DNA of 64,000 bases from Anaeramoeba flamelloides (lineage: Eukaryota > Metamonada > Anaeramoebidae), in NCBI GenBank assembly GCA_027625915.1, contig JANTQA010000076.1, positions 496,001 through 560,000 of the forward strand, read 5' to 3'. Shown piece by piece: positions 1 through 13,000 of the stretch (positions within the stretch are counted from its first letter, which is position 1; every line of letters starts with the position of its first letter). Below the pieces are notes generated by a model. That model saw nothing but the letters and a program-made list of their open reading frames with translations, did no database searches and had not been told where the DNA came from. Both the position numbers and the translations under genes were made by a program.

Positions 1-328
1 TCTGTAAAATTAGTTGTTCTCCAAAATATTCTTTTTCCTGGGCTTTTTGATAAGAAATAGTTTAAAGATTTATAAAAATGGGAAATTAACTAAAACATTT
101 TTGAAATTTATTAGAACTTATCATTAAAATATAAAAAAATTGAAAGTAAAAAAAAATCTTATAAAAAGAGATATTTTTTTCTTATGAGATACAATGTTAT
201 ATTAGATTATTGGGTGTGTTCTTCAGGGAAAATTTTTATAATAATATTTTCAATTTCAAATTACCCACCTTCTCACGATATTGGCTAATGAAATAACAAA
301 ATAATGATTAATAATTTTTTTCATTATC
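1..328. other. Gene-free left edge
   Basis: AT-rich sequence with many stops in all frames. I see no gene, RNA gene or clear repeat here. Confidence 0.5.
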
Positions 329-1269
329 TTAAGGGACTAGTCTCTATTAAATTTTTTAAGGTAAATTTAATAGAGATTTAGAAATTTTTTTGCAATTACT
401 TAGATTTGAAATCAAAGTGAAAAACTTCTTAGTAGAGTAATGTAATCTCGATAAATGATATTCATTAAATTTAGTTATTGTTTTTATAGAAATAAAAAAA
501 TTTTTGCTTTTTTTCACTTTTTTGAAAGTTGCTTTTTTTCGTCTTTTCACAAGATTACAAAAAATAAAAAAAAATATGAGCAAGAAAGCAAAACTTTGTT
601 GTGTTTTTGGAAGAACTACGAAAAATAGTTTGAAAAATCAACCTGAAAAGTTTTTTTTGGATTTGTATGAAAAAAATGTTTGATTCGAAAAAATATGCAA
701 TCTATGCTTTACTCTTAATAAAAGATTTTCTTTCTTTTCTTGTACCATTCTTTTTTTTTTCATGAATCTACTTTTTCAGTTTGTACTCTTTTGTTTTTGT
801 TGAATTTGAAGTTTTTTTAAGTATTCCCAAATTATCATTCCAAAAGTGTTTGTCAGAATCAAAAAAAATAAAAGAAAAGAATAAGAACTATTTTTTTAAA
901 AAGTAATTATTGATAAAACAAATTGAGTTCTTTATAGAGTCAAGTTGGATGAACAGAAGTGAAAGAGAAAATATTCACTAGCTTTAAATTATTTTTTCGT
1001 TTTTCAAAGTGAGAATAAATATTATTTTTGAGAAAATAATTAAATCCAAAATTAATCAAAAAATTCTCATCTATTAAAGATCTTTTTTCAAAAAAAAAAT
1101 TTTTAAAAGTCACTTTTTTTGGCAGAATTGTAAAATTTTAAAAAAACAAGAACTAAAAGTTCTAACATTAAAAAAATCCGTCTATTTTAAATTTTAAGCA
1201 GATTTTAAGATAAGGATTCCTTATTTAGTTATTGGTCAAAAAAATAAATAATCGAGACTAGTCCCTTAA
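329..1269. mobile_element. TTAA-flanked inverted-repeat element, family C (MITE-like)
   Basis: The left end reads TTAAGGGACTAGTCTC and the right end is its exact reverse complement, GAGACTAGTCCCTTAA. This gives a perfect terminal inverted repeat with a TTAA at each border and an element of about 941 bp. The interior is AT-rich with no convincing coding sequence, so it is non-autonomous. The TTAA target resembles piggyBac elements, but the outermost bases are GGG rather than the usual CCC. It lies just downstream of the eIF2B-beta gene. Confidence 0.72.
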
Positions 1270-1695
1270 GTAAAAAATCAAACTGATAAATAAATTCACA
1301 ACATCTTTGATTCAACACACATTTTCAATTTTTAATAGAATACTCCAAAAACTTTTAAAAACTTTCCTATCCAAACATCAAGATAAAAAAAAACCCAAAA
1401 ATAAAAAGAAGAAGAAAAATAGAAATAAAAACTGAAAAAATCAAAAAAATAAAAATTAATAATAATTAAAATCTTATTTTCTCATGATGAAAAAACTTGA
1501 CACATTTAAGACTTGTGCTTAAAAGTTAACAAGAATTTTGAATTTTTGTTTATTTTTGTATTTTTTTCAATAAACAAATAATAAAATTAATCAAAATTTA
1601 ATAAAATATTTTGGGAATCTAAATTAATGTAATTTTATTCAGTTAATAATTTCCTTAATTTTTAAATCTTAAAAAAATAAATATAAAAAAACAAA
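1270..1695. other. Gene-free spacer, 3' flank of eIF2B-beta
   Basis: A-rich spacer between element C and the eIF2B-beta stop codon. It presumably carries the 3' UTR of that minus-strand gene; no other feature is visible. Confidence 0.5.
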
Positions 1696-4600
1696 TTAAT
1701 TTTGTAAAACAAGGTCTTGAGCGGAATAATGCTCTTGCAAAATACGATAAATATAAGAAGGCTGATGACCATTATCATTATTGATGAATAGAGTAATCAA
1801 TTCGGGTGGTACATAATCGTGCTGTGGGTTAATAATTTGAGCATTTTCTGAAAGGTTTTTCATTTCTGATTGGTCAAAAATCTCATCTGGTGATCTCATT
1901 ATATTGAATGTATCTTGGTCATAAGGAAAATATGGTGATAATTGATAATTACCAAAAAGTACAATAAAGGGCAATGCATGAATTTTTGCAGCAACTGCAA
2001 GGTTATTGATGCCGATTTCCGCAACCAAGCCTCCATTCGCCATCACATATCTTGTGCCAACAATTACGGAATTGACTTTACTCATTATGGAAAAGATTGC
2101 AGAGTCATTAATTAAAGTTGTTGGTATTTCTAATTTTGAAAGTTCCTCGGCCATTTTATGACCAGAATAACTTGGTGATGATTCTGCGACGACAACTTCA
2201 AATTTTCTCATTTTATAGACTTCTTTGAATAATTCAAGTACGATTTTTGAATATCCAAATGTTAAAATGATCTCACTAAATTATTATTTAAAAGAAAATT
2301 TATCAGAAAATTTAAGAGGTTTTATTATTTCGAAATTTGATTTACAAAATGGTAAAAATTATTTTGTTTTTCATATTATTGATTATTTTATTGAGAAAAT
2401 ATTTGTAATCTCTTTCTTTGTTTTCATTATTTGGTTTTTATAATCAACAATTAATTTTATTATTGATTAAGAGAAAGGGGTAAATAAAAAAATTCTAAAA
2501 AAAAAGGGGGTGGCACGGGAAGTATCCAGAAAAGATATAAATTGCCATTTTAAAAAAAGAATAATCTTTTTTAAATGATCAAATTAAAACTTATATATTG
2601 TTGAGTTATTATTTTTATTATTATTTTTAAAAAAATTTCGTAAAATCAAGGATTTTGCTCAATTCCCTTAAATCACGAAAGCTTAATTATGTTTATTGTT
2701 TAAAATAAAATTGAGGTTATAGGAATATCAAATTAAAGGTTTTTTGTTCAATATTATTTGATCCATAGCTATTCTCATCATTTCTAAAAATTAATTTTTA
2801 GTAAAAAAACTCAAAATATAGAGACACCATGTTTCCGCTTGTGTCGTTTTTCTTTATTTCAAAAAAATTAAAAAATTATTTTAAATTTTACAATTCAACA
2901 TTGTAAATAAAAACATCTCGTTCTGGACTGAAAAAACAAATCTTAAACAAATTATATGAGATATCACTTAACTCTATGCACCTCATTAGTAGGTTTCGTA
3001 ACCGATGTGTATTCATAGGCGATGGATTTTAATGTTTTTTGATCTGAAAAAATTTTGAAATTAAAATTCTGACATTTGTTATGAGAGTTGGACGTTTTTT
3101 TGGTTTTAGCAAAGAGAATTTAACTCTATTGATTCTTTTGTAAGAATAAACACTTTATTTTTTTTTTCTTTGTTTGGAAAAAATTCAAAATGGAACTTTT
3201 TTTAAAAAAAATGATTTGTCACTATTCTGATTTTCCACTTTGCCAGCATTAAACCAAAAATTGTTCTAGCTACAAATCAAGTAAAGTACTCTTTCATTTT
3301 TTTATGATTTATGATGGCATCAAAAACTTTGTAAAATTGAAGTCTATTTTACAACAATTTTTGGTTTCTTTGATTAGAAAATATTTGATCAAACCATTGT
3401 TTTAAGTTGAAAAAACAAGTTTTTTTCATGAAAAGGGGTTTATAAATTTTTGTAAAATACAACAAGAAATTACATTTATTTATTTCAAAACAAGTAATTA
3501 ATAATTATAAAAATATTTTGTTAATATTGAAATATATAGTTCAACTATAAGCTATTTCTTGTAATGCTGGGCAAATTTATTTTGAAATATATTTATTAAA
3601 TCTTGTTTCAAATATAACTATTTAAATATCCGAAATTATGTTTATTCATTAATTATTCATTCTTAATAATAATCTAATTTGTTTGTTTGGATGACATTAC
3701 TTTGTAGAAAGGTATAAAAGTTTCAGATCTCAATGTTGTATGATATTGCTTAAGTGTGAAAATTGGTGGTTTATTTTTTTCTTTTTGATAATATACATTT
3801 TTTTCAAAGAGGTTTAATCTCAATAAAATTTCCAATAGAAAGGAAAACTTATAGCTGTGTTTTATTATTTAAAAAATAATTTGAACCCTTAATGTAATAC
3901 TGTATGTTTTTTATTGAATTTAGTCATAACCCGTTATGTACAAAAAAAGCTGTTTATTTTTTTTTTATTGTAATTTAAGAAGAGAGGTGTTTCAACAAAT
4001 TTTCCTCTTATTTGCCGTTAGGTTTTTTTTAATGTTAAGAAATAAAAAGAAAATTTCAGAGATGTTTGGCTTATTTCTAAAATTAAAAAAAAACACAGTT
4101 AGCTTTTCTTGAGTTTTCTGTTTATTTGGAAAATCAATAGATTTTCGTTAGGTTTTTTTTACTTTAGAAATAAACCGAAAATTTTATTAAAATTTTCTGT
4201 TTATTTCTAAAGTAAAAAAAACCTAGAACACTTCACGAATAAATAGAAAACCCTAAAAAAAACCGAGAACACTTCACAAATAAATAGAAAACTCGAAAAA
4301 ACCTAACGAAAATTGATCGATTTTAAAAATAAAATAGAAAACCTGAAGAAAACCTCAAGAAAACTGCCGCTATTTTTTTTTTAATTTTAGAAATTAAAAA
4401 ACACCATCTTTAGATTTTCCAGAATTTAAAAAAAATTGAGTAAGATCTTTGATTTTACTCTATTCTTTTGAATTCTGGTAAAACCTAGGGATGCTACAGT
4501 AGTTGAAGGAACTCTATGGCACTCTAAAGGCACTTTCCTCATTGCTAAACTTAAATTTAGAATTTTTTTAAAAGATTCAAACATTTTTATTTTATTATTG

Positions 4601-4909
4601 AATAGAATTTTTAGCTATTAGATACCCAGGTTCGGACACAAGAGATTTCTTCCTTGTGGGACTCATAAGAAGAGTTTTATCGTTTTTGGAATAAATGAAA
4701 AACTTTTGTAAAAAAACTTCAAATATTAGGTAATCAATTTTTCAGCACGTGGTAATCTCGAAAAACAAAAAAATGTTTTTTAAAGAATATTTATACTTGG
4801 AAAAATGATGGAATTGGATAAAATAAAAATAGCGTTTGGTTTTCAAAGAGTGGGTTTCTTGATTTGGTGTGTATATTTTTGATTTTCTTTTCATATGTTT
4901 GTTTCTTGG

Positions 4910-4944
<35 letters not shown>

Positions 4945-5681
4945 AATTTTTACTTTGCATGGATCAGATCGATTCCTTGTTCAGAAATTGCATCGTAAGT
5001 GAATTTTAGTTCTTCTTCAACATCTACCATTTGTTTTTGAACAACACTCTTTAAAGATTTTTCATTCAAGTGACTGAACAAAGTGTTGTTTAAAGTCGAC
5101 GGCAAGGTTGTTTGTGTAGTTTTCGTTAAAAAATCTGATAACGATTTTGAACGATGAAGGTTTCTAAGAGGTGGTGAGATCAGAAGCAAATTGTTATTTT
5201 TTGCTTGGTTTATTTTTATTTTATTTGGTTTTTTTTCTTTTTCTTCTTTTGTAGACTCCAACTCTTCCCTTTTTGCATTTTTGGTAACTTTGCGTTCCCC
5301 TAGTTCTTTGTTAATTATAGAACTTAGTCTTCGAACCATATTTCCAATCGACATTTCTACAAAAAAACAAAAAGAATAAAAAAAGAAAGTAAAAAGGAGA
5401 CAAAAAAAAAAAAAAAAAAAAAGTAAACAAATCACCACCCATCCAAAAAACGAATCAATTTATTGAAGAACTGAAAACTTACCAAGAGGGTTGGCATTAG
5501 TAAGCATTTTTCCAAACATTTCCGTTTTTTTAAGAAGCTTGTCTTCACTGCAATTTGTTACAATCAATTTTAAGATCTTCCAAGTTTGAACAGCACACTG
5601 GTAAGAGTCTGTAATTTCCGCTCGTCTAACTTTACGAACAAACTCATCGACAATATTGTTTATTGTATTTTTGTTTTGCAT
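1696..5681 (-). CDS. eIF2B-beta (EIF2B2/GCD7): Translation initiation factor eIF2B subunit beta, three exons
   Basis: Regulatory-core subunit of the eIF2B guanine-nucleotide exchange factor, which recharges eIF2 with GTP in the cytosol. Exons on the minus strand are 5681-5483, 5356-4954 and 2275-1696, joined in frame to 393 residues; human is about 351 and yeast about 381. Exon 1 holds the helical N-terminus. Exon 2 carries SIGNMVRRL, a family landmark. Exon 3 is the Rossmann-like C-terminal half with KFEVVVAE, SKVNSVIVGT, NPQHDYVPPELITLFINN and PSYIYRILQEHY. The exon 2-3 join makes an Asn codon from AA plus T and restores IHANEIILTFGYS, close to the animal IHSNEVIMTIGFS. Donors are GTAAGT and GTAAAA; acceptors are GTAG and TTTAG. 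Intron sizes are 126 bp and 2,678 bp. The ATG at 5681 begins the conserved helix. Identity is secure; exon edges are inferred from sequence alone. Confidence 0.93.
3550..3970. mobile_element. Degraded copy of the 580-bp TA-site element (family T)
   Basis: It starts after a TA with AGCTATTTCTTGTAATGCTG, matching the AGCTATTTCC...GGGC start of the intact copies at 20939, 23985 and 37510 (reversed). It stays alignable by eye to about 3970, where the far end is lost next to the fold-back repeat. Confidence 0.6.
4016..4490. repeat. Fold-back repeat made of nested palindromes (family D)
   Basis: Repeated modules such as CCTAACGAAAAT, AATAAATAGAAAAC and AACACTTCACAAATAAATAG occur in both orientations around a centre near 4170-4215 that reads as a near-perfect palindrome (GAAATAAACCGAAAA / TTTTCTGTTTATTTC). 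The right flank is itself inverted (CCAGAATTT...GAATTCTGG). The same modules recur at 34024-34458, 43600-43680 and 49085-49238. Confidence 0.65.
4910..4942. repeat. A33 homopolymer (T33 on the sense strand of the intron)
   Basis: An unbroken run of about 33 A starting 11 nt inside the donor of eIF2B-beta intron 2. Its exact length may be uncertain in assembly. Confidence 0.85.
5357..5482 (-). other. Short intron 1 of eIF2B-beta (126 bp)
   Basis: On the minus strand it runs from GTAAGTTTTC to TTTTTTTGTAG and contains a T run of about 20 on the sense strand (A run near 5403-5422). Removing it joins CTTG to AA ATG TCG, giving NPLEMSIGNMVRR as expected for the family. Confidence 0.88.
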
Positions 5682-8435
5682 TTTATTTTATGAGTCTAAT
5701 TGTCTGAAGTGTAGAAATAAAAAAAATGGTTCTCATAATAATTATTAATCTTTATTATTACTTTAAGGACTATGTTTGTGGCCTGTAGTGTGTCGAGTTA
5801 TTGTGTTATTTTACCTCAAGTTTTCAAAAAGAATTATCATTTCAAAAAAATTAGAATACAAAAAAATACTAGACAAAGTAAAAACACCTAAAAGAAAAAA
5901 AAACATCAAGATCTTCAAAACAAAAGTGTATCAAATAATTGACTTTAATGGATTTTCAAGGACAATTTCTTGATTTAAAAAGTTTCAAATCTGTAAAAGT
6001 AACTGCCAAGAAGATTTAGAACAGCTTGAGCAATTGTTTTGTGTTTTTGGAATTGAAAAACGAAATTATGAATAACTAGAAGAAATTTATGGTTGAATGA
6101 AATGGTGAAAATTGGTTTTATAGAGTCAATTTAGATGATTTTCAATGCTTATAGGGACCATATATTCAATATATGTATTGATGAATAATCTTTAAACAGT
6201 TTTTCTTTTTTGATAGCTCTATCAACTATCGTCCATTTTATCTAAAAAATTCACAAGAAAAAAAATTTCCTATTTAGAGTAAAATTTAACATATTTTTTA
6301 ACAAAGTTTTTATCAAAATTTTGGAATCTTGATTTGATTTTCAAATTTTTTTGTTTAGTTAATAAATAAAGATAAAGAATGAAAAAGAAAATAATTTTTA
6401 ATTTTTAAAAGAAAACAAAAAATTTAGATGTTTGAAATATTACTGATAATACCCAAAAATTGAAAATAGAGGAAAACCTTTTAACTTCTAAAAAAACACC
6501 TTTAAAGAACTTTTCAGAAACTGTAGAGTTCATGTACAATTTAAATAGTAAAATAACAATTTTAGTTTCTGAAAATGTAGTTTTTTTTGTTTTTATTTTT
6601 TTGGAACCTTTTGAGTATATATGAATAGTTTGTGGTATATGTTTGGGATTTGTATTAACTGTGTTAGGTTTTATGGGTTTTATTGTGTTAGATTAAATCA
6701 ATTTCTTATTTTAAATGGGGAGTTAAAATAAGGTTTGGCTTTGGCCACCTTTGTTGTGTTCGGGTACGTGTATACACGATTAGATATTACTCGGGTAATT
6801 GTGGAGTGTATTCAAGATTACAAAATAACGAGTAATGAAGGACAATTAGATATAGTTATTATAAAGATATTTTCATTCCCTTGCTTCATATCGTTTAACA
6901 TTTATCATAAATATTTCATGTATATAAGATATCAATTATTTTCACATAAAATGGGTTGAATACTATTCCCCAAAATTTGAATATAACAAATTTTGATATT
7001 TTCAAAACAAAAAAAAAATATTTTATCATAAAATTTCAATTTTACCATTTAACCAAGTATATTGGTACCAGGGTTTCTTAGAAGTTTTTCAAAAGTTTTT
7101 TTTAGTGATGAAGAAAAAATTTGAATATTTTTGATTTTCAGGTATTTTAGGGAATATTTGATAGATCGCAAAAATTTCAAGGAAAAATTTTGGAAAAATA
7201 AATATTATTATTTATAAAAAATAGATATTTACTATATTAAAAATAGATTTAACCACTGGAGATCAGAGTAATTTATTGTAAATGTTCTAATACAAAATTT
7301 TCATTCAAAAATTTTCTTCGGTTTTTTAAAACCGAAATGAATTTTAGGTAATATCGGATTATAAAATTAAATCTTTAAATATGAAAAAATAATAAACAAT
7401 CCTTTTTTTTGTTAAAGTATTTCTCTGTTAAAATTATTTGTGACTTTTAAACAATATTAAATATAATTTTTTTTTTATAAAATAGGGATTTTAATTCTTG
7501 ACTGAGAATTTACAACACGTGATATTTTTCTAACAAATTTTCTTCTTTCATAAACAAACAATTGTTTAACCTTTAATTTGGTAGTTATAATAAATCCTAG
7601 ATTGTTATTTTCGACAATTTTTACTCAAAATGATGAAAATGGTTAAATTGTAATTTTCTAGCCCTATATTTAAAATTTTGTGTCTGAATTTTTTTGAAAA
7701 ATTTGTAATAAAATAGGCAAAAAAAAACATTTTTCGATTTTTTTTAGAAAATACATGTTTACTTGAGAGCTCTAAATGAATTCTTCATATGTACCTCATA
7801 TACTAACCTTGATTTCGGTTAATATTCTTAAAATCATTTATAAATAGATTGAAATAAATTATTTTGAACAAAAATGGCATTTTTAGTGTTTTTGATATTT
7901 GTTCCAAAGGAAAACTGGTCAAAGTAGTTATTATCTTGCAATATATTAATTTATGAAGTAAATATAATTTTATCTTTTAAATGTTCTTAGTACTTTGGAA
8001 CTCATAATTGATATAACAGGTAAAATAAATCGGTTAATATATTCCTAGGTATATTTTTAAGGACTTGATAAGTGGGTTTTTTTGGTAAAAACAAAAAAAA
8101 AAAAATAAAAAACTTTTATTTTTATGATAAAATGAATTTATTTTAATATTTGGATAAATGATTGTAATATTATAAACCAAAATGAAAGGTTAGTATTTGT
8201 GGTGAGTCTGATCAATATATTTAGAATGTAATTCCTGTTGAAGTTTAAAATTTCGATATAAATTCTTTATGAAAAAAAAGTAACATCATAGAAATCAAAG
8301 AATTCGAACGAAAAAACTATAATGAAAAAAAGCTAAAATAATAAACAGACCCAAATTTAGATGTTAAAAAAGTGTCTTAAAGTTTTAAATTTCAAAATTA
8401 GAAACATAATTAAGAGATAGTTCAGAAATTCTTTA
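5682..8435. other. Gene-free stretch with one unassigned open frame
   Basis: AT-rich spacer upstream of eIF2B-beta. A lone TTAAGGACTATG at 5763 resembles a family F end, but no partner end was found. The segment at about 6720-6860 is locally less AT-rich and is open on the plus strand (see 6735-6959). Nothing else is recognised. Confidence 0.45.
6735..6959 (+). other. Unassigned short open frame, possible exon or relic
   Basis: A frame of about 74 codons without a credible ATG start. Its first half (ALATFVVFGYVYTRLDITRV, then IVECIQDYKITSNEGQLDI) uses a balanced codon mix and higher GC than the flanks, which is what sets it apart from random frames here. The second half becomes AT-rich. I do not recognise a family and see no clear splice sites. 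It may be a fossil fragment or chance. Confidence 0.2.
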
Positions 8436-9609
8436 TTAAGGACTTAGTTTCAAATTGAAAATCAAGTTCTGTATGTTTCAATCTGTATTTAGAGGGGTGG
8501 TAAATCTCAAATTTTTTTTAGTCTGGTTAGATTTAAGTAATAAAAAATAAAAATTTTTTCGACGAATTGTAGTCATTGTTTCAAAAAATGAAAAAGAACA
8601 TCAGAAAAAATCTAATTTTTGAGAAAATTTCCCTTTATGAAAGTTTTTAAAGTTCAGGTACACCTCGTCTAGAATTTTTAGTTTTTTTCAATAGAATAAT
8701 GAAGTAAATTAAGAGGGTTTTTAAAAATTGTTCTTAAAGGTCAAAAATAGGTAATTTGTAATTTTTGATGACTGAACATTTGTTATTTCCTACAAAGATA
8801 TATTTTCATAAGAAGACATAGGACGCTAATTTGGTATTGTATTGAATTCAATAAAATTTTCATTTCCCAAAAAGATCATTTTTTTTTCTTTCAAATAACA
8901 AAGTTTTATTGTAAATTTACATAAAACTAACTAATTTTTGCAATTTTTTAACTCAATTAGATTATTTCATGCAAAATTCTTAAAGAGCCTTTCGCACACA
9001 ACCTAGGATACAATTTTTCTTGATACTAACAAATATTTTTTGAGAGAAACAAGACATACAAAAAATAAATCTCATATAAAAATAAAAAAAAATGTTGTCA
9101 AGATTTGGAAGGATCATTTCTTTTTCAAAATCAAGTCAATTAAATACTATCTGCTAAAAGCGTTTTTTTGAACTTCAATTTTTGGAAAAACAATAAGAAT
9201 CAACACCTAGCCAAAAAAAATAAGAGAAAACAACAACTCTTTTTCATAATTAATCAGATTTATGGAGAAAATAGATATTAACCCAAGTAACTTAATAATC
9301 AAATATCAAAGACAATTTGATCTTTTAAAGTTAGAGTTGTTTATTGAAAATGTTTGAAAGGATGGTCATTTTTTTGGTTAAGAAAATCTTAATTATTTTT
9401 CTTTTTCATTTTTACTTTTTTTATCAAGGATATTTTAGGTTTGTGTATCTAAAAATTGTTGTCTGAATTTTTACATTAAAAAAATTACATACAATGCAAT
9501 TTTTGATCCTAATTGGATAATTATTTTGAAGATCGTTCTTTCGTATTTGAAATGGTATGGGATCAAAAGGAGTTGAGGTTATTTTATAATTTGGAAACCT
9601 AGTCCTTAA
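8436..9609. mobile_element. TTAA-flanked inverted-repeat element, family F copy 1
   Basis: Left end TTAAGGACTTAGTTTCAAAT and right end, reverse complemented, TTAAGGACTAGGTTTCCAAAT. That is 18 of about 21 positions alike, with TTAA at both borders and a length of about 1,174 bp. The interior has no convincing gene; a minus-strand 63-codon frame at the right end is partly terminal repeat. Confidence 0.6.
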
Positions 9610-10051
9610 ATACAAAACATTTTCTTTTTTTTTTACTCATTTATTTCTCTTGTTAAATTATTTTGGAGAATTATTTATGTACGAATTATTTTTTTCAAAA
9701 AGAAAGTTGATGTAATCGAAAAAGAATCATCATAAACAAGTCTTTTGAAACAATAAAATTAAACCAAGCAACCAAAATTAATTGGAATCAAAATTTATTC
9801 TAAATTTTTACTTCAATTTCTAAAATAATTTGAATTTTTTGAAGCTTGCAAACTTATCCCAATATTTTATCAGCTCACATAATATGCCAAGTTCATCAGA
9901 TTTTTACAAAAACAGAAAAAAATTTTTACTTTTCATTTTTCTTTTTTTTTTCTCCTCAAAATTTTATTTTTTTTTTAACTTAATTAAATCTAAAGATTCA
10001 AGAACTTTACCAAAACAATAACACAAAAGAAAAACCTCTAACATTTTTAAA
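9610..10051. promoter_or_regulatory. Upstream region of the EDC4-like gene
   Basis: Gene-free, AT-rich leader region before the ATG at 10052. The start context is A-rich (TTTTTAAAATGATC), as is common in AT-rich protists. No recognised promoter motif. Confidence 0.3.
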
Positions 10052-13000
10052 ATGATCAAACCACCTAAAATTAATACAGCTCAAAAGAGCGATGAGAATA
10101 ACAAAAAAATAGCAACAAACGAAATTTTATCATTAACACCACGAATGAACACAAATGATAATTGGGAAATATTACATGACTCTGTGCCACGAAGCGCAAG
10201 CACTATAACCATTGGTAACGAGAGTTATAAAGTCGGGGTACGTGATTTAGATTCAACAAGAATCACAATGGGACTACACGACTATTTCTATGATTCCTCC
10301 AAGCGTTTGGCATTAAATAATAATTATCTCTGCTATCCGGTGAAGGACAATTCAAATCGGGTAGGATCGATCAGAGTTATTAATCGAAATAATAACAGAA
10401 GGGCATTAATCCCAGCACACAGTGACACTATTCTTGATTTGGGATTTAATTCTGAGGAAGATGATTTGTTTGTATCTGTCTCTATCGATGGGATTTTAAA
10501 TTTATGGATTATTATGGAAATTAAAGGAGAAATAAGGCACGGTTTGACTTTTTCTGTGAAATACACTGGGTCTATTGGGTGTGATTTAAAAAATTCCCCA
10601 AACCAAGAGAAAAATGAAAAGGAAAATGGAAATGAAAATAAAAACAAAAACAAAAGTCATAATGAGAACAAAAAAGAAAACGAAAAAGAAAAAGAAAACA
10701 AAAAGGAAAAAGAAAAAGAAAATGAAAAAAAAAAAGATCAAGAAAAAAAAGGATATTTTACAAAAGTTGTTTGGGATAGCAGAAGACAAAACATTTTAGC
10801 AACAATTACTACAGATAATACGATTATTGTCTGGAATGTGCTACAATATTTGTCCAACACATCTGAGAAAATTCAAGTTTTTGAAAGTTCTAAAGTTAAA
10901 AACGGAGCATACTTTTTAAGTGGCCATACAAAGAAAATCTTAGATTTAGCGTTTGAACCAAATAAAAAAATACTAGCGTCCACTGGCGAGGATGGCACAC
11001 TTCAAATCTGGGATTATAGGCAGCAAAAGTGTCTTAAAAAAATTATACCACATGACGGAGCCCCAGTAAATTCAATTATATATTGTGGGAATCCACTTAA
11101 AATGAACCAGGAATCATTTGATAAAGAATTATCAAAATTTGCCTTAACAGGCGGGAAAAATAATTCTGAAATTAAATTATGGGAGATCGAGAATTGGAAA
11201 TGTTTACAAACTATTAAAATTTTACCACCACTTAAAACGATTGAAAGAACAAAAAAATTGGAATTTGCATTTCAAATGTATTTAGATGCTACTTCACAAT
11301 TCATTATTCTTGCAGATACACTTGGGCAATTTGTCTATGTTTTACATTTAAATATTAATTTTTTGAAGCAAGGGAAATTAAAAATTCAAAAAAAGCAAGA
11401 TAGCGATAATACCAATAACACCAATAACAATAGTAATAATAACGAAAATAATGGGAGCAAACCCCAGCTTGTTGATAAAGAGGGCGGAAGTGGGGAAGGA
11501 GAGATTAAAGAATTAGAAATTAATTTTGATTATTTAACAAAATTTTATGTGAGCCAACCAACTTATAGTCTAATATTAGAAAATATTAAAAATCAAAAAA
11601 AAACAACTTTAAATAACTTTCCCTTTGATATCAATATGTTTTGTATTACTTCAACGTCTATTGAACAATATGTTCTAAAATCAGAATTAATTGATTTGGA
11701 AGAAATTAAAAATTCATTAAATAATAAAGAACAAATAATAGCACAATTTTTTAAGAGTTTAGAAAATAATAATACAAATTTAGAAGATAGATCAGAATCA
11801 AAAAAAGAGAAATTAAATAATTCCAATTCAAATAGTGATGATGAGAAACATAATAACAAAAATAAATTAAATAAAGAAGAAAAAAAATCAAATAATAATC
11901 AAATTTCAAATTCCATAATTGATAAATCAACAAATGGTGAAGATAAAGAAAGTGATAATAATAATAATAATAATAATAAAATTAAAAATAATAATAATAA
12001 AATGGAAGTGGGTATGGGCGTGGATGAAAGTTATCAGGATAATACAGAGAAAAATAATCAAACATTATTCAAAAAAAAAAAAGATCCCAATCTCAAAAAG
12101 AATAAAGTAAACAAAAAAAAATTTAAAAATGTATGGGCAAAATCAAAAAAGAAAAAAAAAACGAAAAAGGAAAATGATTCTAAAAAAGACAATGGAAATA
12201 CCAAAAATCTTAAAGAAGAGCGCACTAATATACGAATAAAGGGGAATAGTACTATTAAAGAAAAAGAAATTATAAATATGACTAAAAATGATAATAAAAA
12301 GGAGAATGGTGAAGAAAATAAAAATGAAAAAATATGTCAAGTAAAAGAGAACAAGAAAAGTGAAGAAAAAGAAAACGTAAAGCAAAATCAAAACCAAAAA
12401 GAAAAAGTTCGTGGGGAAAAGAAAGGAGAAAGTAAAATTTTAAAATTTCAACTTGAAAAAATATTATATAATTTTGAAAAAAATATGATTGAAAAAACAA
12501 ATAACAAAATGAAGCAAATTAAAGAGAATCAAAATAATTTTATTGAAGAAAAAATACAAAAAGTTGAAACTGACAATTTATTAAACAGTGTAGAAACTAC
12601 AATCAAGCAATGGATTAAAACAATTTTTAAAAAGGATGCGTTTAACGAATTGCAATTGTTCTTGCAATCAATTCCAAAAATTGAAAGAAATCATCTTCAA
12701 AAGAATGAAGAAATAGAAAAAGGTATGGAAATATTATTAAATAATAATTACTTTATTTCCGAAATTTTGAAGAAAATTATTCAAAATTTTTCAATTGAAT
12801 TAATTAAAAAAATTGAAATGATGTGTAATAATGGTACAAATAGTTGTGATAATGGCGGTGGGGGTAATTTGAATATAATAAATTATGAAAAATTAGAAAA
12901 AAAAATAAAGGGCAAATTATTAAAAAAATTTAATTTCAAATTATCAACCCAATCTCTTTTCAAAAATATTGAAAATCCACAAAAGGGTTCCTTGAAACCC

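Larger units (their letters stand above)
2276..4953 (-). other. Giant intron 2 of eIF2B-beta (2,678 bp)
   Basis: Sense-strand ends are GTAAAAATTGG and AAATAATAATTTAG. The donor is followed 11 nt later by an uninterrupted run of about 33 T (plus-strand A run 4910-4942). Inside are a degraded copy of the 580-bp TA-site element (about 3550-3970) and a fold-back repeat (about 4016-4490). No other gene is visible in it. Short apparent reading frames at both edges are exon read-through. Confidence 0.85.

Noticed and set aside
4950-5438. A 162-codon frame as an independent small protein
   Set aside because: Its core is exon 2 of eIF2B-beta. The Phe-rich start is intron sequence and the last codons run into the next intron.
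5763-9609. A 3.8-kb family F element using the end at 5763
   Set aside because: The right end at 9609 pairs much better with 8436, leaving 5763 unpaired.
10333-12500. Long open frames antisense to or out of frame with the EDC4 gene
   Set aside because: Low-complexity AAA/GAA-rich codons leave complementary frames open (Phe/Leu-rich translations); these are shadows.
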